Shown here: positions 8,637 through 15,665 of the stretch, in pieces | Layout: each line of letters opens with the position of its first letter | Numbering within the stretch: the first letter of the stretch is position 1 | Source: Candidatus Hydrogenedentota bacterium | Lineage (GTDB): Bacteria; Hydrogenedentota; Hydrogenedentia; Hydrogenedentales; SLHB01 | Reading direction: 5' to 3' | NCBI GenBank assembly: GCA_020849535.1 | Contig: JADLGB010000126.1 | Coordinates: 1-64,000, forward strand | DNA: 64,000 nucleotides | Notes under the pieces: model-generated | Databases searched by the model: none | Seen by the model: only the letters and a program-made list of their open reading frames with translations | Told to the model about the DNA's origin: nothing | Program-made: the position numbers and the translations under genes

Positions 8637-9847
8637 TACTTCGCCTCCTTCTGGATGGCGATTGGGCTTCCATCATTGAGTAGGAACTGACCCATCGTGA
8701 CGATTTGAGCACCGGGTTGCACGCTGTCACCGCGGCATTCCTTCCAACCCGTCGTCTCCAGACCGGGCTCAATCTCCACCATGCGGGCGCTCTGACCCTC
8801 GGCAACAAACACCACAGGCCGGCCACTGCGCAATTGAATCGCGGCGGCGGGGACTCCGAGTCCGTCGCGTTGCGACAGGTATACGCTGATGTCCGCCATG
8901 GCGCCGGGGACGACATTTGCCGGAGGATTGGTGATGAGACACTTGATCTCAAACGTGCGCAGCTTGGGATCGATCGTGGGACTCTTGTACGAGATGACTT
9001 GTCCGGCCAACTTCTCACCGTACACGTCGAGGCAAGCCTTCGTCTCGCCCTGTACGATGCGCGCATAGTGCGACGCGGGCAACAATGCGGACACTTCGAG
9101 CACCTGGGGGTCCTCGATGTGCAGGACGGCCTGGCCTGAACCCGCCATCTCTCCTTCTTCCAAGAGCTTCGCACATACCCGGCCGGAGATTGGCGCCATG
9201 ACACGCGAATCGTGCAGATCCTTCTCGGCGATACCCAGGGCCGCTTCCGCCTGCCGCACCTGCTCGCCCGCGAGACTGACCTGGCTCTGCGCGTGTTTGA
9301 TCGCCGCCGACGCCTGTTTGTATTCGGACTCGTATTGTTCAACTCGCGACAGGCTGCCCACGTGCTCTTGGTAGAGCCGCGCATAGCGTTCGTAGTCCGC
9401 CTTCGCCTTATCGAGGATGGCTTCGAGCCGTTGGAGATTGGCTTCGCTCTCTGCACGCCCGCAGCGGGCTACCTGCAATTGCTGGCGGCTGACATCCACG
9501 GCGCGCTGAAGTTTCACGGAGTCGATTTGAAAGAGAGGCGTTTCGCCAGCGACAACGGAATCGCCCTCTTCGACGAAGATGTGTTCGATCGTGCCGGCCA
9601 CGCGGGCCGATACGGTCGCGGCGTTCTTGGCCTCGAGCGTGCCTTGCACCCGCAGCTCTTCCACGAATGCGCGCGTCTCGGCAGGTGTGATCCGAACGGG
9701 CACAACCTTCGTGGTCTCCTGCGAAGCCTCAGCGACGGGTTTGGCGGAGCACCCGGCGAGCAAGACGGCGCCAGCGAAAGCCGCGATCGCGAGGAGCGCG
9801 ATCGTACCCATCACGTACGTCCAGCGCCAGTGTGTGCGCGTTTCCAT
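8636..9847 (-). CDS. RND periplasmic adaptor lipoprotein (membrane fusion protein)
   Basis: The start at 9847 follows GGAAAGG by eight bases and gives 403 residues. An N-terminal signal with the lipobox LLAGC predicts an inner-membrane-anchored lipoprotein. Next come a lipoyl-like half (VSARVAGTIEHIFVEEGDSV), a long coiled-coil hairpin of about 90 residues rich in Gln, Ala and Arg, the second lipoyl half (HDSRVMAPISGRVCAKLLEEGE), a beta-barrel domain and a membrane-proximal domain. It links the RND pump to an outer-membrane channel in tripartite export systems. Its stop codon overlaps the pump's GTG start. The TetR gene 131 bp upstream is probably the local repressor. Confidence 0.92.
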   Translation of the reverse strand: METRTHWRWTYVMGTIALLAIAAFAGAVLLAGCSAKPVAEASQETTKVVPVRITPAETRAFVEELRVQGTLEAKNAATVSARVAGTIEHIFVEEGDSVVAGETPLFQIDSVKLQRAVDVSRQQLQVARCGRAESEANLQRLEAILDKAKADYERYARLYQEHVGSLSRVEQYESEYKQASAAIKHAQSQVSLAGEQVRQAEAALGIAEKDLHDSRVMAPISGRVCAKLLEEGEMAGSGQAVLHIEDPQVLEVSALLPASHYARIVQGETKACLDVYGEKLAGQVISYKSPTIDPKLRTFEIKCLITNPPANVVPGAMADISVYLSQRDGLGVPAAAIQLRSGRPVVFVAEGQSARMVEIEPGLETTGWKECRGDSVQPGAQIVTMGQFLLNDGSPIAIQKEAK

Positions 9848-9978
9848 GGGAATTGCCTTTCCGTAACTTCCTTCGCGCGTGTCGCGCTGCACCGCCCGGC
9901 GCCGATGCGTGGCACCGCGCGGAGACCCCCAAAACCTCCCGAATGCCGGAGTCTCCGTCCCCCGGAGACTCCCTTACC

Positions 9979-10617
9979 CTAACTGGGCGCGGTCGAAATA
10001 CTGGCCCAGTAGTGGTCGAAACAGTGATCCAGCCAATCGTGCAAATGCACGTCCGGCTGGATGGTCCACATGACAATCACCCCGGTGTAAATCTGAAAGA
10101 AGCGCTGCGCTTGCGCCCGCGCGCCCTCCTCGGTCAGCAGCGTTCCGGCCGCGCGCTCGCGTTCGATCAGCCGCACCATCGCGGCCATCCCCGCTTCCAG
10201 ATGGCTCCGCAGATGCTCGCACGAGTGTTCACTGGAAAAGGTCCCGACAAGAAGATTACGCATCAGGCGCCGGCTCTTTCCGGGCGTCTCGCTGATCCCA
10301 TGAAGAATCTCGCGCATCGTGTCGCGCGCGGGGCGGCCCTGCTTGAGCGCCGTTTCAACGGCTGACTCGACACGGGCCAATTGACGCACAGCAAGTTCGT
10401 CGAGCGCACGCTCCTTGCTGGCGAAGTAATTGAAGAAGGTGCCTTTCCCGACGTCCGCGGCTTCGGTGATTTGCTCGACAGTGGTGTCCAGGTAGTCCTG
10501 ACGTGTGAACAGGTCAAGCGAGGCGTCCACGATTCGGCTGCGCATTTCGGCCTTGCGGCGGTCCCGTCGGCCGAGAGGCTGTCCCTGTGTGGAGGTCATT
10601 GAATGAAGGCTATTCAT
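9979..10617 (-). CDS. TetR/AcrR-family transcriptional regulator
   Basis: The N-terminal third holds the TetR helix-turn-helix: RSRIVDASLDLFTRQDYLDT, then TVEQITEAADVGKGTFFNYFASKE. The rest is an all-helical ligand-binding and dimerisation domain. I choose the ATG at 10617 (212 residues); a GTG six codons earlier and an ATG six codons later are also possible because the ribosome-binding site is weak. It lies directly upstream of the adaptor and pump genes in the same direction and probably represses this operon in response to a transported compound. I did not find a clear operator palindrome. Confidence 0.9.
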   Translation of the reverse strand: MNSLHSMTSTQGQPLGRRDRRKAEMRSRIVDASLDLFTRQDYLDTTVEQITEAADVGKGTFFNYFASKERALDELAVRQLARVESAVETALKQGRPARDTMREILHGISETPGKSRRLMRNLLVGTFSSEHSCEHLRSHLEAGMAAMVRLIERERAAGTLLTEEGARAQAQRFFQIYTGVIVMWTIQPDVHLHDWLDHCFDHYWASISTAPS

Positions 10618-10891
10618 AGCCGGAAACCTGAGCACAGTGCTGCTGGTACGTCATGCTGCGAACCCTCGAAACTGCCGACTGGTCATAAATGAGTTTATAT
10701 CAAAAATGACCATTAGTCAAATTTAGAAGCCGATTGTTCGAATATCTGATCCAGAAATGGGCCTATAACTCATTGCCGCGAAACGAACTGGGTAGGGACT
10801 GACCCCGTCTTTCGCGTAGGCTTTGCGCGCCGAGATTCTTATCTCGGCAGCGAAACACGGGGTCTGTCCCATTCAACCGCCGTTTCTAGGT
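10618..10891. repeat. Intergenic gap with a 43-bp dispersed repeat (copy 1)
   Basis: Positions 10819-10861 match 61662-61704 at 41 of 43 bases in the same orientation. The core is a hairpin with arms CCGAGAT and ATCTCGG. An inverted pair, GGGACTGACCCCGT near 10795 and ACGGGGTCTGTCCC near 10856, brackets it. No gene is evident in the gap. The AT-rich part near 10685-10735 is the likely promoter area of the TetR gene, but no clean hexamers stand out. Confidence 0.55.
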
Positions 10892-12115
10892 TCACCGTGT
10901 CTCGCTGAGATACTCCGCCATGCCCTTGATCCCGCCCAGGGTCATATCCTCCATGTGGAAGACGGACCGGATACGGTTTAGGGTCCAGTGGCCGTAGGCG
11001 GTGGCCCATGCGTCGCGCAGGATGGGATTCAGCCAAACGGAATGCTTGAATCGCCCGGCGATCCGGCGGAGCCAGTACATGCTGGGGCGCGCGTCGCGCG
11101 CATGGTAGTAGAGCGAGCCGTGGGGTGCCTCGAGTTCCTCGGGGGCCATGGTGGCGTCTCCGAGGATGACGATGCGCGTTTCGGGGCTGCGCTGGAGCAA
11201 CTGCTCGGTGGGGAGGCGTCTTGTGCGGCGGAAATCCGTCCACACGTCCTGGTAGATGGTGTTGTGGAAGTAATAGGTGCTCAGGTCTTCAAAGCGCTCG
11301 TGGAGTTTTGCGAAGAGGAGCCGCGTAATGTCGATGAAAGGGTCCATCGAGTACCCGCCATTGTCGATGAGCAACACCACGCTGATGCGGTCCCGCAGTT
11401 CTCGGTCGAAGACGAGGTCGATCTCTCCACCATTTCTGGCCGTGCGCCGGATGGTCTCGTCGAGATTGAGCACGTCGTGCGCGCCCACGTCCTTCATGTG
11501 TTTCATCGATTCAAGGGCCTGCGCCAGGTTGTTCGCGCGCAGGGTGCGGGAATCTGTGAAGGCGACATAGCGGCGGTTCGCGATGACCGCGAGCGCCGAA
11601 CGGTGCTGCGATTGGCCCTCGACGCGGATGCCGCGCTCGGCGTTTCCGGAATGCCCGAACGGCGAATTGCCTTTCTGTCCGATCCACTTGCTGCCCCCGC
11701 TGTGCGCCTCCATCTGCTCGCGGACGGTCTCCCAGAACTTGTCCATCAGTTCTTCCGGCGTCATCGAGTGGATGGCGCGCTCCGGCAGTTTGCCTTCCTT
11801 GATTTGCTGCGCGAGCCAGTCCTTGAACGCCTTGGTCCGGAAAAGGTCCATGTCGCCCTCGGCCACCGGAGGGATATCGATGCCGTAGAAGTACAGGGCG
11901 AAGGCGCGCTCAAAGGGGTCCATGTGCTCCTTGCGCCGCACGAAGGTGAGGCGAGAGAAGATGAAGAGGTCATCCAGAGTCTTGACGATGCCCTTTTCGA
12001 GTCCTTCGTTGAGGTGGAGGAGGTCTTCCGGCGACACGGGTACGCCGTAGTCGCGCAGTAGATAGACGAAGTCCACGAAGAGGGCGTTGGAGTATGGGAC
12101 CGCGGGCACCGTCAT
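10892..12115 (-). CDS. CoxE-like VWA-domain protein (MoxR partner)
   Basis: The ATG at 12115 gives 407 residues. The N-terminal ~240 residues are helical (LFVDFVYLLRDYGVPVSPED..., FERAFALYFYGID). The C-terminal part is a von Willebrand A-like domain starting at about residue 245. The usual metal site DxSxS after the first strand reads here VVLLIDNGGYSMD (residues 247-258), so the second and third ligands are altered. Proteins of this type act with MoxR AAA+ ATPases in maturation of metalloenzymes or envelope complexes. The partner ATPase is two genes upstream on the same strand, with a small membrane protein in between. The target of this trio is not visible. Confidence 0.8.
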   Translation of the reverse strand: MTVPAVPYSNALFVDFVYLLRDYGVPVSPEDLLHLNEGLEKGIVKTLDDLFIFSRLTFVRRKEHMDPFERAFALYFYGIDIPPVAEGDMDLFRTKAFKDWLAQQIKEGKLPERAIHSMTPEELMDKFWETVREQMEAHSGGSKWIGQKGNSPFGHSGNAERGIRVEGQSQHRSALAVIANRRYVAFTDSRTLRANNLAQALESMKHMKDVGAHDVLNLDETIRRTARNGGEIDLVFDRELRDRISVVLLIDNGGYSMDPFIDITRLLFAKLHERFEDLSTYYFHNTIYQDVWTDFRRTRRLPTEQLLQRSPETRIVILGDATMAPEELEAPHGSLYYHARDARPSMYWLRRIAGRFKHSVWLNPILRDAWATAYGHWTLNRIRSVFHMEDMTLGGIKGMAEYLSETR

Positions 12116-12140
12116 GGCGTTGCGCTTCCGGCGGTCAGGC

Positions 12141-12371
12141 TCAGTACAGCCCGCGGATGAACAGCAACAGGCCAATGATGAAAAGCGGGATGCCGATCAC
12201 GGCTCCGATGATGGTCCCAATGAGAATCCAGCCCACGATCATCAACACCGCGCCCAGGATGAGGGCGAGGATAATACCCGTGAGGTTGGCAATCCACGTC
12301 ACCAAGCGCCACAACAGGATGACGGGCCAGAAGATAAGGGGTGTCTTGCGCGGGGTGGCGGCATCGGCCAT
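12141..12371 (-). CDS. Small integral membrane protein
   Basis: A 76-residue protein made almost entirely of hydrophobic segments: about residues 11-30 (LIFWPVILLWRLVTWIANLT), 32-55 and 57-75, with many glycine and isoleucine residues. The start has a good ribosome-binding site (GGAGGATGAACC before ATG). It sits between the MoxR ATPase and VWA genes, 25 bp from the latter, so it is probably co-transcribed and may anchor or partner the complex at the membrane. No family is recognised. Confidence 0.75.
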   Translation of the reverse strand: MADAATPRKTPLIFWPVILLWRLVTWIANLTGIILALILGAVLMIVGWILIGTIIGAVIGIPLFIIGLLLFIRGLY

Positions 12372-12468
12372 GGTTCATCCTCCAATCGCGACGCGTCGCG
12401 TTCACGCGTGGCTGTTCCTGCATGTTAGACACCGAATCGGGGCTAAAGGTTTAGTACGTAATGAGTCA

Positions 12469-13311
12469 TCAGGCATACCGTCTGCCCCGGCCGCCTTCGC
12501 GGTAGGTTTGGATGTCGCCGGCGCGTTTGAGGAGGATTCCCGTGAGGGGCGGGTTCTTGGGACTGGGCACGGTGCCGAGCCGGTCGAGGGCGCCGATCCA
12601 GTTCAGCAACTCGCTGGTCGCCGGGGGTTTCTCGAAGCCGCGCTCGCGCAGCTCGTAGAAGATCGTGATCGCGGCCTCCATGAGCGCCGGGCTGGTCTTG
12701 GGATAGTGCAGCAGAACGATCTCGCGCATCTGCTCCGGGGACGGAAACGCGATGTGGTGGCAGTAGCAGCGCCGCAAAAAGGGGTCGGACAACTCGCGTT
12801 TGGCGTTCGAGGTGATGAAGATGGCTGGGCGCACCTTGGCCTTGATCGTCTCGTTCACCTCGCGGATGGTGAACTGGCACTCATCGAGGATATCGAGGAG
12901 GTTGTCCTGGACGTCCGACTCGGTCTTGTCGATCTCGTCGAGGAGCAGCACGACTTTCTTCTCCGCGCGAAACGCCCGCCCGATGGGCCCCCAGATGACG
13001 TAGTCATAGAAGGAGTCCACGTTACGGCCGGACGAGCCGGGACCGAAGCGTGCGTCGTTGAGGCGCAGCACCGTGTCCTGGGTGTAGCAGGCTTCCTCGC
13101 CCTTGATGGTGGATTTCGCGCGGAGGATCTCCGTGTCCATGGAAAGCGCGCGCGCCACCTCGAGCGCGAGTTGCGTCTTGCCGGTGCCGGCCTCGCCGGT
13201 GAGCAGCAAGGGCTTCTCCATGGCCAAGGCAATATTGACGATGGTACGCAATTCGGGGTCGAGGTAGTACCGGTCGGTCCCGGTGAATTCCAGAGCCCTC
13301 GTGTTAGTCAT
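12469..13311 (-). CDS. MoxR-family AAA+ ATPase
   Basis: A 280-residue AAA+ protein with Walker A GEAGTGKT at 39-46, Walker B VVLLLDEIDK at 120-129 and a sensor region around FITSNAKRELSDPFLRRC. The helical lid follows. Length and motifs fit the MoxR branch. These ATPases work as chaperones with VWA-domain proteins to insert cofactors or assemble complexes. The start ATG follows AGGAG by five bases. It heads the ATPase, small membrane protein, VWA order on the minus strand. No substrate enzyme such as a dehydrogenase lies nearby. Confidence 0.9.
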   Translation of the reverse strand: MTNTRALEFTGTDRYYLDPELRTIVNIALAMEKPLLLTGEAGTGKTQLALEVARALSMDTEILRAKSTIKGEEACYTQDTVLRLNDARFGPGSSGRNVDSFYDYVIWGPIGRAFRAEKKVVLLLDEIDKTESDVQDNLLDILDECQFTIREVNETIKAKVRPAIFITSNAKRELSDPFLRRCYCHHIAFPSPEQMREIVLLHYPKTSPALMEAAITIFYELRERGFEKPPATSELLNWIGALDRLGTVPSPKNPPLTGILLKRAGDIQTYREGGRGRRYA

Positions 13312-13473
13312 GGGAACTCCTGCAATGTCACGTGAGAGAAAAGGTCACCAGTGCAAAGAGCGTAGACTGCCACCCACCGGGAACGCAAGCCGGGGCTCCG
13401 GATAGGTTTGGCCAAGACAGGGTGACATCCTGACTTCTTAATCTTCGTCCCAGGCAAAGAAATAGAAGATTGC

Positions 13474-13557
13474 TTTACCGCGAAGGCACGAAGACGCGAA
13501 GGAAGAGGAACTCAATCTCTGTCTTTGCTTCGCGGTCTTCGCGGCTTCGCGGTAAAG
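13474..13557. repeat. Inverted CGCGAAG/CTTCGCG repeat
   Basis: TTTACCGCGAAG at the left and CTTCGCGGTAAA at the right are complementary. Inside each arm short GAAG(G/A)C(A/G)CGAAG-like units recur. The related CACGAAG-type motif recurs at 55500-55610. This looks like a dispersed intergenic repeat and is not coding. Confidence 0.5.
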
Positions 13558-13736
13558 TGGTATTGCGTTCGGCCCGGTCCATTCGCTTCCTTCATCCTGG
13601 ACTCGTGACCTCACAAAGAGAAATGGGGAAGACTCTCCTCCCCTCGAGAGTACCGAATTCTCCAGCCGCGCAACGGCGCGAAGTGACCGGAAAACATGCG
13701 TTCCCACCCCATACTTCGTCTTGGGGTGAATTTAGC

Positions 13737-14012
13737 CCCTAAGGGCGAAAGATAATAGCCCAGCGATTCATCGCTGGGTTGGACAGCACCCATAAGACAA
13801 GTCCCGTCAGGGACGACAGAGCATGCGAGGCATCATTGGGAAACGGCGTTCAAGGAGGAGTTGTGGGTTTTGCTCGAGAAGCATGGCGTGACACACGTGG
13901 AACGGGAGCTGGAAGGAACTCTTTCGCCCCTGCCGGGGCTTGGGAGGTGTAGGGGTTCCGCGGACCCAGCGATAAATCGCTGGGCTATTATCTGTCGTCC
14001 CTACCGGGACTT
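13737..14012. repeat. Inverted pair of multi-hairpin repeats flanking a transposase remnant
   Basis: The left arm (13737-13818) contains GCCCCTAAGGGCGAAAGA, then AGCCCAGCGATTCATCGCTGGG, then GTCCCGTCAGGGACGACAGA. The right arm (13964-14012) is an inverted imperfect copy: CCCAGCGATAAATCGCTGGGC, then TCTGTCGTCCCTACCGGGAC. The successive small hairpins are typical of REP/BIME-like repeats that are spread by IS200-like (TnpA_REP) transposases. Confidence 0.6.
13819..13920 (+). pseudogene. Degraded C-terminal end of an IS200/TnpA_REP-like transposase
   Basis: In one frame this segment reads EHARHHWETAFKEEL followed by WVLLEKHGVTHVERELEG. This resembles the usual end of IS200/REP-type transposases, where a pair of histidines precedes an F-[QK]-EE segment and LL-x-[KR]-[HN]-G-[IV] is followed by an E/D-R-x-L/Y tail. 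No upstream HUH catalytic motif or start is present, so it is a remnant. It lies exactly between the two inverted palindromic repeats. The family resemblance is from memory and was not searched. Confidence 0.4.
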
Positions 14013-14280
14013 TTCACCAAGCCCAGATCCGAGAACTCGGTACTCTCAAGTCCTCCCCTTCAACTACCGGTTTGGGACGAAAGAGACGTCATCCAGCGGG
14101 TCACGCTGATTTCAATGTGGAATCTCTAAATTGGTCAGCGTCTCAACCTCGATTCCGTGAGGCAAGTCTTGGTTCAGCGATTGGCTTTGGACGTGAGCGG
14201 TCGATTAGGATTGTCCCTGCAAGGCGCTGCACCGTGCGGCGGCGATGTCTCGTCTCACGTGGGGAAGGAGGGTTGTGCAT

Positions 14281-14517
14281 ATGTCCGAACCGGAAATCGC
14301 CGACAAGAAACCTGCCGTACTTGAACTGGAGATCGGTACCTACTGGTGGTGCCGGTGCGGGCGTTCCAAGACGCAACCGTGGTGCGATGGTTCCCACAAG
14401 GGCACGGAGTTCAGCCCGGTCGAAGTGCGTATCGAGGAGAAGCGCCGTTACGCGATGTGCGTGTGCAAGCACACCGGCAATCAGCCTTTCTGCGACGGCA
14501 CGCACAAGACGTTGTAG
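14281..14517 (+). CDS. CDGSH-type iron-sulfur protein
   Basis: The ATG at 14281 follows a near-perfect ribosome-binding site (AAGGAGG at 14265-14271) and gives 78 residues. It carries two CDGSH zinc-finger-like [2Fe-2S] motifs: WCRCGRSKTQPWCDGSH at about 24-40 and CVCKHTGNQPFCDGTH at about 60-75. Each supplies the C-x-C ... C ... H ligand set. Double-CDGSH proteins of this size occur in many bacteria and probably serve in electron transfer or iron-sulfur handling. It stands alone, convergent with the thioredoxin-like gene downstream. Confidence 0.93.
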   Translation: MSEPEIADKKPAVLELEIGTYWWCRCGRSKTQPWCDGSHKGTEFSPVEVRIEEKRRYAMCVCKHTGNQPFCDGTHKTL

Positions 14518-14573
14518 GGTGGGATGCGAAGTGGGGCGTAGGGGCTTCACATCCCCCTCGGCCCTGCGGGCCT

Positions 14574-14719
14574 GCCCCCTTCAAAGGGGGACCAAGGAGC
14601 GCGTGCCCTTCGGGCCGCGCGTTTTTCGCACCCATAGTCCGTATACTGCCCTCAAGACGTTTGATAATCTATAGAGATAGTGTTGCACTCGTCCCCCTTT
14701 GAAGGGGGATCAAGGGGGA
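14574..14719. terminator. Two C5TT...AAG5 hairpins between convergent genes
   Basis: CCCCCTTCAAAGGGGG lies near 14575-14590, and CCCCCTTTGAAGGGGG near 14693-14708 is followed by GATCAAGGGGGA. Both are near-perfect palindromes and sit between the CDGSH gene (plus) and the thioredoxin-like gene (minus). They may be terminators or copies of a dispersed repeat, since both are followed by the same GA(C/T)CAAGG context. Confidence 0.45.
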
Positions 14720-14766
14720 TGTTCTTCTCTTCTCTCTTCTGCTGACGGCTCTCCCGCGTGGCGCAG

Positions 14767-15207
14767 TTAAGCGGTCCCTTGCGCGAGCAGTTCCACCAGC
14801 GCGTCGCGGATCTTGCTGCCGGGGAGGGCGGCGGCGCGCACAATGCCCGCGCGGTCGATGAGGAAGTACTCGGGGAAGTGCCGGACGCGCAAGGCTCGCT
14901 CCGAAATCTTCTCCACATCTTTCGCGATGGGATAGGTGATCTTCCGCTCCTCGGCGACGGTGTCCATATCCTGCGAGCCGGTCGTCGCGCAGATGCCAAC
15001 CAACACCACGCCCTGCGGCCCGAAGTCTTCGAGTATCCGCTTGTTCTTGGGAATGTAGCCGATGCAGGGCCCGCACCACGTCGCCCAGAAATCGATGATG
15101 ACGATGCGGTCCGGCTGATTCGCCGGATCCAGAGGTTCGCCTCGCCAATCGGTGAGGCTCAACGCGGGGAGCGGCTTCCCAAGCAGCGGATGTTCAGATG
15201 ACTCCAT
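14767..15207 (-). CDS. TlpA/ResA-like thioredoxin-fold protein
   Basis: The ATG at 15207 is preceded by GGGGGAAC and gives 146 residues. The fold shows an N-terminal strand region (LGKPLPALSLTDWRGEPLD), the strand IVIIDFWATWCGPCIGYIPK with a WCGPC redox motif (about residues 43-47), and the cis-proline region HFPEYFLIDRAG. This is the AhpC-TSA/TlpA family of disulfide-active proteins. No signal peptide is seen from this start, so it may act in the cytoplasm or be anchored otherwise. No cytochrome c maturation genes are adjacent. Confidence 0.88.
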   Translation of the reverse strand: MESSEHPLLGKPLPALSLTDWRGEPLDPANQPDRIVIIDFWATWCGPCIGYIPKNKRILEDFGPQGVVLVGICATTGSQDMDTVAEERKITYPIAKDVEKISERALRVRHFPEYFLIDRAGIVRAAALPGSKIRDALVELLAQGTA

Positions 15208-15665
15208 AGTTCCCCCATCGGTGTTCGCGTCTGATATCGAGACTATGTTATGGAATACACGATCCCTACGCACCGGGGCAATCCCGCTGGGCGCTCACCC
15301 ACCTTCAGTAGGGACGGCCGCACGAGACAGAGTGCATTGAGTAGGGCGGGATTGGTTCCCGCCTTCTTGACGGGCCTGGGATCGCCGCCGGGGTGTTCAG
15401 GAGCCGGCGAAAATGCTCGTGTTCCCGTTGGGGTAGCACGCTTGCGTACGTGCGGGGCAAGACTCATTCCGATGGGCGATCGGATAAGCAAGAAGGCGGG
15501 AACAAATCCCGCCCTACTGAATCCGCCCCTTCAATAATCCGTGTACCTCCGCGCCATTGAGTGGAGGACACAGCGAAAGCGCGCGTAACCGTTAAATCGG
15601 AATGAGTGCGAATGCCTTGGCCCATGCACTTGCGGCCCTCGCCGTGCGGCGATATAGTGTTCGCC
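15208..15665. repeat. Intergenic gap with a 27-bp inverted repeat
   Basis: Positions 15341-15367 and 15491-15517 are inverted copies matching at 26 of 27 bases. Each arm is itself palindromic (GGCGGGA ... TCCCGCC). No gene is supported in the 458-bp gap. Its right end holds the promoter of the downstream membrane-protein gene. Confidence 0.55.
15630..15658 (+). promoter_or_regulatory. Promoter predicting a leaderless transcript
   Basis: TTGCGG (15630-15635) and TATAGT (15653-15658) are 17 bp apart. The start ATG is at 15666, only seven bases beyond the -10 box, so transcription would begin at or next to the start codon. No ribosome-binding site is present, which agrees with a leaderless mRNA. 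Confidence 0.45.

Larger units (their letters stand above)
13312..14280. other. 970-bp gap rich in palindromic repeats
   Basis: No intact gene is apparent. The stretch contains a pair of CGCGAAG-type inverted repeats (13474-13502 against 13528-13557). It also holds the two arms of a multi-hairpin repeat (13737-13818 and 13964-14012) and, between those arms, a degraded transposase end. The ribosome-binding site of the CDGSH gene is at 14263-14271. Confidence 0.6.

Noticed and set aside
7509..8690. 393-residue plus-strand frame
   Set aside because: It lies antisense to the RND pump and has a His/Asp/Arg-rich composition typical of shadow frames.
10988..12061. 357-residue plus-strand frame
   Set aside because: It is antisense to the VWA gene and has no family resemblance.
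12094..13335. 413-residue plus-strand frame
   Set aside because: It is antisense to the MoxR, small membrane protein and VWA genes, all of which have recognisable features.
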